Position numbers and translations under genes: made by a program. A DNA stretch of 11,702 nt, from positions 1-11,702 of the forward strand of contig PXDP01000305.1 of assembly GCA_003565035.1 (NCBI GenBank), given 5' to 3'. Within the stretch, counting starts at the first letter, position 1, and every line of letters begins with the position of its first letter. The notes under the pieces are model-generated. The model was given only the letters and a program-made list of their open reading frames with translations, was not told the DNA's origin and did no database searches. Below are positions 6,395 through 11,702 of the stretch, in pieces. The stretch comes from PVC group bacterium. Its GTDB lineage: Bacteria; Verrucomicrobiota; Kiritimatiellia; SS1-B-03-39; UBA6053.

Positions 6395-6874
6395 ATGGAC
6401 CGACTAATCGCTTTGCTGAAAGAAAACGCCCGTATTTCCCTCGAAGATGCCGCCCTGCAACTGGACATGAGCCCGGAAGAGGTGGCCACCGCCCTGGAAA
6501 ACCTCGAAGTCGCCGGGGTCATTCGCGCGTATCAGGCGATTGTCAACGAGGACAAGCTGGAGGCCGATCAGGTGACCGCTGTGATTGAAGTGAAAGTCAC
6601 GCCCGAGCGCGAGGGCGGGTTCGATCACATCGCCTCCCGCATCTGCCGCTATCCGGAGGTCACCTCCATGTACCTCATGTCGGGGCAGTACGATTTGATG
6701 CTGTTTGTCGAAGGTCCGGACCTGCGGACCGTGGCCACCTTTGTCAGTGCCCGCCTGTCTTCGATTCCGGGGGTTACCGGAACCGCCACCCATTTCCGCC
6801 TGAAAACCTACAAGCACCACGGGGTGCTGATGGAACAGGATCAAGCCCATGAACGGCTGCAAGTCTCTCCCTGA
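6395..6874 (+). CDS. Lrp/AsnC family transcriptional regulator
   Basis: A 159-residue protein of normal family length. Residues 1-45 form a winged helix-turn-helix (SLEDAALQLDMSPEEVATAL at 15-34, then GVIRAYQAIV at 41-50). Residues about 60-137 form the RAM/AsnC ligand-binding beta-alpha domain, with the characteristic SGQYDLML at 96-103 and a closing TATHFRLKTYK. Such proteins are cytoplasmic, oligomerise as dimers to octamers, and respond to amino acids. Nine nt separate the gene from the aminotransferase. Lrp-type regulators next to transaminases are known, for example AlaR with AlaT in Bacillus subtilis. It probably controls its own operon, perhaps in response to the amino acid handled by the aminotransferase; this is inference. 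Confidence 0.93.
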   Translation: MDRLIALLKENARISLEDAALQLDMSPEEVATALENLEVAGVIRAYQAIVNEDKLEADQVTAVIEVKVTPEREGGFDHIASRICRYPEVTSMYLMSGQYDLMLFVEGPDLRTVATFVSARLSSIPGVTGTATHFRLKTYKHHGVLMEQDQAHERLQVSP

Positions 6875-6883
6875 TTTACACAT

Positions 6884-8068
6884 ATGACATCTCCCGCTTA
6901 CAAACCTATCCGCGACCGCCTGGCCTCCACGGTGGTCGATCTTCCCCGCTCCGGCATCCGCGACTTCTTTGATATCGTCTCCCAGATGAAAGAGGTGATC
7001 AGCCTCGGCGTCGGCGAGCCTGATTTCACAACCCCCTGGCATATCCGCGAGGGGACCATGTACTCCCTGGAACAGGGTCAGACCGGCTACACCTCCAATC
7101 TCGGGATGCCCAAACTCCGCAAAGCCATCAGCGGCTATGTGGAGCGGACCTTCGGCCCCAGCTATCACCCGGACAAGGAGATCCTCATCACCGTCGGCGT
7201 CAGTGAGGCGCTCGACCTCGCGGTGCGCGCCCTGTGCAATCCCGGCGACGAGGTGATCTATCATGAACCCTGTTATGTCTCCTACCGTCCGCTGATCACC
7301 CTGGCCCACGCCAAGCCGGTGATTCTGGAGACGAGCGCCGAAGACAACTTCCGCGTCACCGCCGAACGCCTGCGGCCGCTGATCACCGAGCGCACCAAAC
7401 TGTTGATCCTGAATTTCCCCAACAACCCCACCGGGGGAGGTCTCAGCGCCGAAGATGTCAAAGGCATCGCCGAACTGGCGGTGGAGAAGGACCTCATCGT
7501 CATCACCGACGAAATTTATTCCGAACTCACCTACGACCGTCCGCACGTGAGCATTGCCGCCATGCCGGGAATGCGTGACCGCACCATTTTCCTGCACGGG
7601 TTCTCCAAGGCTCTGGCCATGACCGGCTGGCGGATTGGCTTTGCCTGCGCGCCGCCGGAACTGACCGAGGCGATGATGAAAATCCATCAGTACACCATGC
7701 TCTGTGCTCCGGTGATGAGCCAGGAGGCCGCCTACCAGGCGCTCCGCCATCCGGAACGCGACATTCAGGAAATGAAAGAGTCCTACTGGCGCCGCCGCAA
7801 TTTCCTGCACGCCTCGTTTGTCAGCATTGGCCTGAAATGCCAAAAGCCCGAGGGGGCCTTCTACATGTTCCCTGAAATCCGCGATTTCGGAATCAGTTCC
7901 AAAGAATTCGCGATCAAACTCCTCGAACAGGAGCAGGTGGCCGCCGTGCCCGGCACCGCCTTCGGCGCCTGCGGGGAAGGTCACCTCCGCTGCTGCTACG
8001 CCACCTCCATGGAACAGCTCAAAGTCGCGGTGACCCGCATCGAGCGGTTTATCGGAGGCTTGAAGTGA
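6884..8068 (+). CDS. PLP-dependent class I/II aminotransferase
   Basis: A 394-residue cytoplasmic enzyme of fold type I. Visible motifs in order: SGIRDFF near the start and SLGVGEPDF at 40-48; PNNPTG with the cofactor-contacting Asn at 181; TDEIY with the pyridine-nitrogen-binding Asp at 209 and Tyr at 212; SKALAMTGWRIG with the Schiff-base lysine at 242; and HLRCCYA with the carboxylate-binding Arg at 369. All catalytic positions are present. The sequence style is that of the alanine/aspartate-type transaminases found next to Lrp regulators. The exact amino donor cannot be read. It has no Shine-Dalgarno site, and it follows the regulator by 9 nt. Its last four bases overlap the start of the kinase gene, so the two are probably made together. 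Confidence 0.93.
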   Translation: MTSPAYKPIRDRLASTVVDLPRSGIRDFFDIVSQMKEVISLGVGEPDFTTPWHIREGTMYSLEQGQTGYTSNLGMPKLRKAISGYVERTFGPSYHPDKEILITVGVSEALDLAVRALCNPGDEVIYHEPCYVSYRPLITLAHAKPVILETSAEDNFRVTAERLRPLITERTKLLILNFPNNPTGGGLSAEDVKGIAELAVEKDLIVITDEIYSELTYDRPHVSIAAMPGMRDRTIFLHGFSKALAMTGWRIGFACAPPELTEAMMKIHQYTMLCAPVMSQEAAYQALRHPERDIQEMKESYWRRRNFLHASFVSIGLKCQKPEGAFYMFPEIRDFGISSKEFAIKLLEQEQVAAVPGTAFGACGEGHLRCCYATSMEQLKVAVTRIERFIGGLK

Positions 8069-9096
8069 CCGGCAGGGTCATCAACGCCGTTGCCCCCACC
8101 CGGATCTGCGATGTTGGCGGCTGGACCGACACCTGGTTCGCCCGCCGCGGGCGGGTATTCAATCTCGCTATCGCCCCCCAGGTCGAAGTGCAGATCACCG
8201 TGCGCCCCGCGGTGGACGGGGAACCCCGCATTGTCATTCGGGCCGAGAACTACAACGAAGCCTACCCGCTGGACCCCACCCACATTCTCTACGGCAAGCA
8301 TCCGCTCATCGAAGCGGCGGTCGAGGAGATGAACTGGCCGGACGATATTGCCATCCACGTCAATCTCTTTTCTTCCGCCCCGCCCGGAGCGTCCATGGGC
8401 ACCTCGGCCGCCGTCTCCGTGGCGCTGCTGGGCGCACTGGACGCCCTGACCGAGGGCCGTCTGTCCTCCCACGATGTCGCGGTCCTCGCCCACAGCCTCG
8501 AAACCGAGCGGCTCGGTCTGGAATGCGGCGTGCAGGATCAGCTCGCCAGCGCCTACGGGGGAGCCAACCTCATCCACATGACCGAGTATCCGCGCACCAC
8601 CGTGACCCCCATCCACATGCCGGACGAACTGTTCTGGGATCTGGAACAGCGCCTCATGCTCATCTACATCGGCAAACCCCACAACTCCTCGGAAACCCAC
8701 AAAAAGGTGATCGCCGATCTTGGAGACAATCCCTCCGGAGACGCACGCCTTGAACGCCTCCGCGAACTGGCTCTGGAGGCCCAGGCCGCGCTCTCCGCCC
8801 GCGATTTCACCGCCCTTGGCGGCGTACTCAATGCCAACACCGATGTCCAGCGCGCCCTGCATCCCGATCTCGTCTGCCCCGCCTTCGAGGAAATCATGGC
8901 TGTGGCCCACGATTTTGACGCCCTCGGCTGCAAAGTCAACGGCGCCGGCGGCGACGGCGGCTCCATCGCGATTCTCACCCGGGCCGACATGTTCCAAAAG
9001 CGGGCCATGGAACGGGCCCTGGCCGAAAAAGGCTACCAGTCCCTCCCGGTTCATCTCGCCCGGCGCGGACTGCGCGTCTGGACCACCGAGGTCTGA
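8065..9096 (+). CDS. GHMP-family sugar kinase (fucokinase/heptose-7-phosphate-kinase-like)
   Basis: A 343-residue ATP-dependent small-molecule kinase. Motif 1 is APTRICDVGGWTDT at 10-23; GGWTDT is typical of L-fucokinase-like members. Motif 2, the phosphate loop, is PPGASMGTSAAVS at 106-118. GVQDQLASAYGG at 155-166 resembles the catalytic region of HddA and fucokinase enzymes. Motif 3 is KVNGAGGDGGS at 290-300. The enzyme likely phosphorylates the anomeric or a hydroxyl oxygen of a sugar. The substrate is not readable: fucose, heptose phosphate, galactose-like or another sugar are all possible. The start is a GTG overlapping the aminotransferase stop by 4 nt (GTGA), which points to coupling, and the exporter gene begins 9 nt after its stop. 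A sugar kinase linked to an aminotransferase suggests an amino-sugar or sugar-conjugate pathway, as inference only. Confidence 0.9.
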   Translation: MTGRVINAVAPTRICDVGGWTDTWFARRGRVFNLAIAPQVEVQITVRPAVDGEPRIVIRAENYNEAYPLDPTHILYGKHPLIEAAVEEMNWPDDIAIHVNLFSSAPPGASMGTSAAVSVALLGALDALTEGRLSSHDVAVLAHSLETERLGLECGVQDQLASAYGGANLIHMTEYPRTTVTPIHMPDELFWDLEQRLMLIYIGKPHNSSETHKKVIADLGDNPSGDARLERLRELALEAQAALSARDFTALGGVLNANTDVQRALHPDLVCPAFEEIMAVAHDFDALGCKVNGAGGDGGSIAILTRADMFQKRAMERALAEKGYQSLPVHLARRGLRVWTTEV

Positions 9097-9105
9097 TCCC
9101 CGCCC

Positions 9106-11331
9106 ATGCCCGCCTCCCTCAATCAGCGTCTGATCGCCAGCTATCTCGAACAGCCCGGACAACTCCCCGAAGAGCTCCGCCGGGAGGCTGAGACGCGGGG
9201 CGGGCCCGTGGTGCTGTACGCCCTCGCGGACCTCGGCCCCGATCACCGCATGCAGGAATGCTGGGTTCTCCTCTGCGAAAAGGCCCTGCTCACTGTGCAG
9301 CAGTCCGTATGGACCCACATCGACCGCAATGCCATCACCCGCATCGACGCCACCCCCGGGCTCTCCTCCACCCGCTGGCGGGTGCTCGGCACAAACGATG
9401 ACGACACCCCGCTGCTCGAACTCCGCTTCAGCCGCCGCCAGCAGCGCGGCATGGAAAACATCAAAATTCTCCTTGAAGCCGAAGCTCCGCCCGCCAATCC
9501 GCCCGATCCCGACACCGTCTACGCCGAAAGCACCGCCGAACCCGTGCGCAACGCCCAGGCCGCCATCCGCGGCAGCGAACTGGCCGTCATCTGGCGCCTC
9601 CTCCGCTACCTGCTTCCCTACAAAGCCGATCTCTGGATCGGCGGCAGCGCCGCTGTGCTGCTCACCCTGCTCACCCTGGTGCCGCCCCGTCTTTCCGGCC
9701 TCATCATCGACGGACTCCAGGGCGGCGAAAGCATCCACGACCTCCTCCCCCTCGTTTACATCATGGGCGGAGCCTTTTTTCTGCGCGGATTCTTCCTCTG
9801 GATTCGCCTCCGCCGCATGGCCTTTATGGGCGAACGCGTGGCCCACGACATCCGCTCCCACGTCTACAGCCATCTGCAAACTCTCAGCCTCCGCTTTTTC
9901 ACCCGCAAACAAACCGGCTCCATCATCGCCCGTTGCTCCAGCGACACCGACCGCCTCTGGGATTTTATTGCCTTCGGCATCATCGAAGTCGCCCTCTCCG
10001 TGCTCATGCTCTTCGGACTCGGCACCGTCCTGCTGCTGCTCGACTGGCGCATGGGCCTGATCCTCACCCTGCCCGTTCCCTTCATTCTCTACGCTTTCTA
10101 CCGGCACAGCACCGGCATGCAGACCATCTTCCTCAAGGCCTGGCGCAAATGGTCCGACCTCACCTCGGTGCTCTCCGGCACCATCCCCGGCATCCGCGTC
10201 GTCAAAGCTTTCCATCAGGAGGACCGCGAAGTGCGCCGCTTCGGAGTCGAAAACGATGCCTGCCTGGACACCTTCACCCGCATCCACAAAATCTGGACAA
10301 ATTTCTGGCCGGGGCTCACCCTCACCTTTCAGGTGATCACCCTCTCCATCTACGCCTTCGCCCTCCCCCGCCTCACCGGGCAGACCGGCCCCGAACTCAC
10401 CCTCGGCACCTTTGTCACCTTCCTCCTCTACGCCGGCATGTTCATGCAGCCGCTGGAAACCATCGGGCAAATGACCCGCATGATGAACAAGGCCGTCAGT
10501 TCCGCCCACCGCATCTTTGAAATCCTCGACACCGAACCCCAGATTCAGGATGTGCGCGACCCGGTGATCCTCGACCCGCTCAAAGGCGGGATTGTTTTCG
10601 AAAACGTCGGCTTCACCTACGACGGGGTCCGTCCGGTGCTCAAGGATGTCTCCTTCGAAGTCAAACCCGGGGAAGTCATTGGCCTCGTCGGCCCCTCCGG
10701 CGCCGGCAAAAGCACCATCATCAATCTCCTCGCCCGCTTTTACGATCCCGTCCTCGGCGGCATCCGCATCGACGGCACCGACCTGTGCAAACTCGACATC
10801 GGAGCCTACCGCCGTCAGCTCGGCATGGTCCTGCAGGATCCCTTCCTCTTCCATGGCAGCCTCCTCGAAAACATCAGCTACGGCCTGGAGGATCCCGATC
10901 CCGCCGCCGTCATTGAAGCCGCCCGCGCCGCCCACGCCCACGACTTCATCTGCGGATTTGAGCAGGGCTACGAAACCATGGTCGGCGAACGCGGCCAAAC
11001 GCTCTCCGGCGGGGAGCGGCAGCGCATCTCCATTGCCCGCGCCATCCTGCACAATCCCAAAATCCTCATCCTCGACGAAGCCACCTCCAATGTGGACACC
11101 GAAACCGAGCGCAACATCCAGGACGCCCTCGACCGGCTGGTGGAAGGCCGTACCGTGATCGCCATCGCCCACCGCCTCTCCACCCTGCGCCGGGCCGACC
11201 GCCTCATCGTCCTCAAAGACGGACGCATTGTGGAGACCGGCACCCATGACGAACTGCTTGCCCTCGAAGACGGCGTATTCCGCAAACTCTACGAACTCCA
11301 GCAGGAACTCCATCAGAGGTTTGCCATATGA
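9106..11331 (+). CDS. ABC exporter (fused membrane and ATPase domains) with N-terminal extension, DUF1854-associated type
   Basis: A 741-residue half-transporter, longer than the 580-600 of MsbA-like proteins. Residues 1-155 are a soluble extension with alternating strands (VVLYALADL, CWVLLCEKALLTVQQS, WRVLGT, LLELRFSR) and an acidic/Pro-rich linker. The six-helix type IV exporter membrane domain follows, about 170-475, with the usual RFFTRKQTGSIIARCSSDTD at its first cytoplasmic loop. The ATPase domain covers about 500-741: Walker A GPSGAGKST (Lys 535), Q-loop Gln 577, signature LSGGERQ at 633-639, Walker B ILILDEATS with Asp 657 and Glu 658, and switch His 689. All catalytic residues are intact, so it should act as a homodimeric exporter in the inner membrane. 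The stop overlaps the DUF1854 start as ATGA. From memory, this N-terminally extended exporter plus DUF1854 pairing recurs in other bacteria and is sometimes labelled cyanophycin-metabolism-associated. Cargo is unknown. Confidence 0.92.
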   Translation: MPASLNQRLIASYLEQPGQLPEELRREAETRGGPVVLYALADLGPDHRMQECWVLLCEKALLTVQQSVWTHIDRNAITRIDATPGLSSTRWRVLGTNDDDTPLLELRFSRRQQRGMENIKILLEAEAPPANPPDPDTVYAESTAEPVRNAQAAIRGSELAVIWRLLRYLLPYKADLWIGGSAAVLLTLLTLVPPRLSGLIIDGLQGGESIHDLLPLVYIMGGAFFLRGFFLWIRLRRMAFMGERVAHDIRSHVYSHLQTLSLRFFTRKQTGSIIARCSSDTDRLWDFIAFGIIEVALSVLMLFGLGTVLLLLDWRMGLILTLPVPFILYAFYRHSTGMQTIFLKAWRKWSDLTSVLSGTIPGIRVVKAFHQEDREVRRFGVENDACLDTFTRIHKIWTNFWPGLTLTFQVITLSIYAFALPRLTGQTGPELTLGTFVTFLLYAGMFMQPLETIGQMTRMMNKAVSSAHRIFEILDTEPQIQDVRDPVILDPLKGGIVFENVGFTYDGVRPVLKDVSFEVKPGEVIGLVGPSGAGKSTIINLLARFYDPVLGGIRIDGTDLCKLDIGAYRRQLGMVLQDPFLFHGSLLENISYGLEDPDPAAVIEAARAAHAHDFICGFEQGYETMVGERGQTLSGGERQRISIARAILHNPKILILDEATSNVDTETERNIQDALDRLVEGRTVIAIAHRLSTLRRADRLIVLKDGRIVETGTHDELLALEDGVFRKLYELQQELHQRFAI

Positions 11332-11702
11332 GCGTCGCTGTCCAACTCCGGCGTGCGCCCAACGGACGCCTGCTCCTCTGCCGCGGGGAAGACCGTATCC
11401 CCGTCCGACCCCGCCGCTGCTTCCCCTGGGCGAATCCCAACGAGTGGATTTCCCTGCGCGACGACGAAGGCCATGAACAGGCCCTCATCCATCTCCCCGA
11501 AACGCTCGAACCTGCTTCCCGCGAACTGCTCCTGCAGGAACTGCGCGACAGCGCCCACACCTTTGAGATCACCCGTATTCACGAATGCCGCAAAGAGATC
11601 GAACTCCGCTGCTGGCGCGTAGACACCCGGCAGGGCTCCCGCAGTTTTCAAACCGAACTCGACGAATGGCCCCAGCGCCTCCCCCGCGGCGGCATCCTCA
11701 TC
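11328..11702 (+). CDS. DUF1854 family protein, truncated at the right edge
   Basis: The first 125 codons are visible and no stop is reached. Visible motifs: a short N-terminal strand (GRLLLCRGED), FPWANPNEWISLRDDEGHE at about 33-51, ALIHLPETLEPASRELLLQEL at about 53-73, FEITRIHECRKEIELRCWRVDT at about 79-100, and GSRSFQTELDE. This order agrees with my recollection of DUF1854 proteins, which are about 130-150 residues, so only the tail should be missing. The ATG overlaps the exporter stop by 4 nt and has AGAGG 8 nt upstream, so it is coupled to the exporter. The function of DUF1854 is not known; the constant pairing suggests an accessory or regulatory partner of the exporter. No membrane segment or signal peptide is seen. 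Confidence 0.85.
   Translation, partial: MSVAVQLRRAPNGRLLLCRGEDRIPVRPRRCFPWANPNEWISLRDDEGHEQALIHLPETLEPASRELLLQELRDSAHTFEITRIHECRKEIELRCWRVDTRQGSRSFQTELDEWPQRLPRGGILI

Noticed and set aside
6404..7984. A 526-codon minus-strand frame opposite the Lrp and aminotransferase genes
   Set aside because: Same codon-bias shadow; it spans two genes and the gap between them and shows no recognisable domain.
7996..11313. A 1105-codon open frame on the minus strand opposite the kinase and exporter
   Set aside because: It mirrors genes with intact catalytic motifs on the plus strand. The translation is Gly/Glu/Asp/Val-rich low-complexity text, as expected when C-rich third positions are read in reverse.

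Overview
The window reads as chromosomal DNA from a Gram-negative, GC-rich bacterium. Genes strongly prefer C or G at third codon positions, some genes have clear Shine-Dalgarno sites, and there is a bacterial L35/L20 pair with a classic intrinsic terminator. The mix of a binding-protein/permease fusion, a permease with a very large insert and a DUF1854-type exporter pair makes me think of the PVC superphylum (Kiritimatiellota, Lentisphaerota or Verrucomicrobiota). That placement is an inference, not a demonstrated match.

Layout. (a) 1-983, minus strand: an accessory patch that looks less GC-rich than the rest. It holds the N-terminal half of an AAA+/DUF4143 ATPase running off the left edge. 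Upstream of it lies a cluster of three palindromes (668-761), then a short orphan addiction-module (antitoxin-like) gene. (b) 1049-5526, minus strand: two translationally coupled genes for an unusual sugar-type ABC importer. The first is an extracellular solute-binding domain fused to a MalF-like permease. The second is a MalG-like permease carrying a periplasmic insert of about 320 residues. No ATPase subunit is encoded beside them. (c) 5680-6312, plus strand: rpmI and rplT, closed by a strong terminator, without infC upstream. (d) 6395-11702, plus strand: a tight run of five genes, apparently one operon. In order these are an Lrp/AsnC regulator, a class I/II aminotransferase, a GHMP sugar kinase, a type IV ABC exporter with an N-terminal extension, and a DUF1854 protein cut by the right edge.

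How the parts may work together. In (b) the tethered binding domain, the extra membrane segments of the MalF-like half and the enlarged periplasmic insert of the MalG-like subunit suggest an importer whose substrate capture is built into the membrane complex; its ATPase would come from elsewhere. In (d) the regulator and aminotransferase resemble known amino-acid-responsive Lrp/transaminase pairs. The kinase overlaps the aminotransferase by 4 nt, and the exporter overlaps DUF1854 by 4 nt. The exporter/DUF1854 pair is itself a recurring but poorly understood module. Very long open frames opposite the GC-rich genes are codon-bias shadows and are not annotated.
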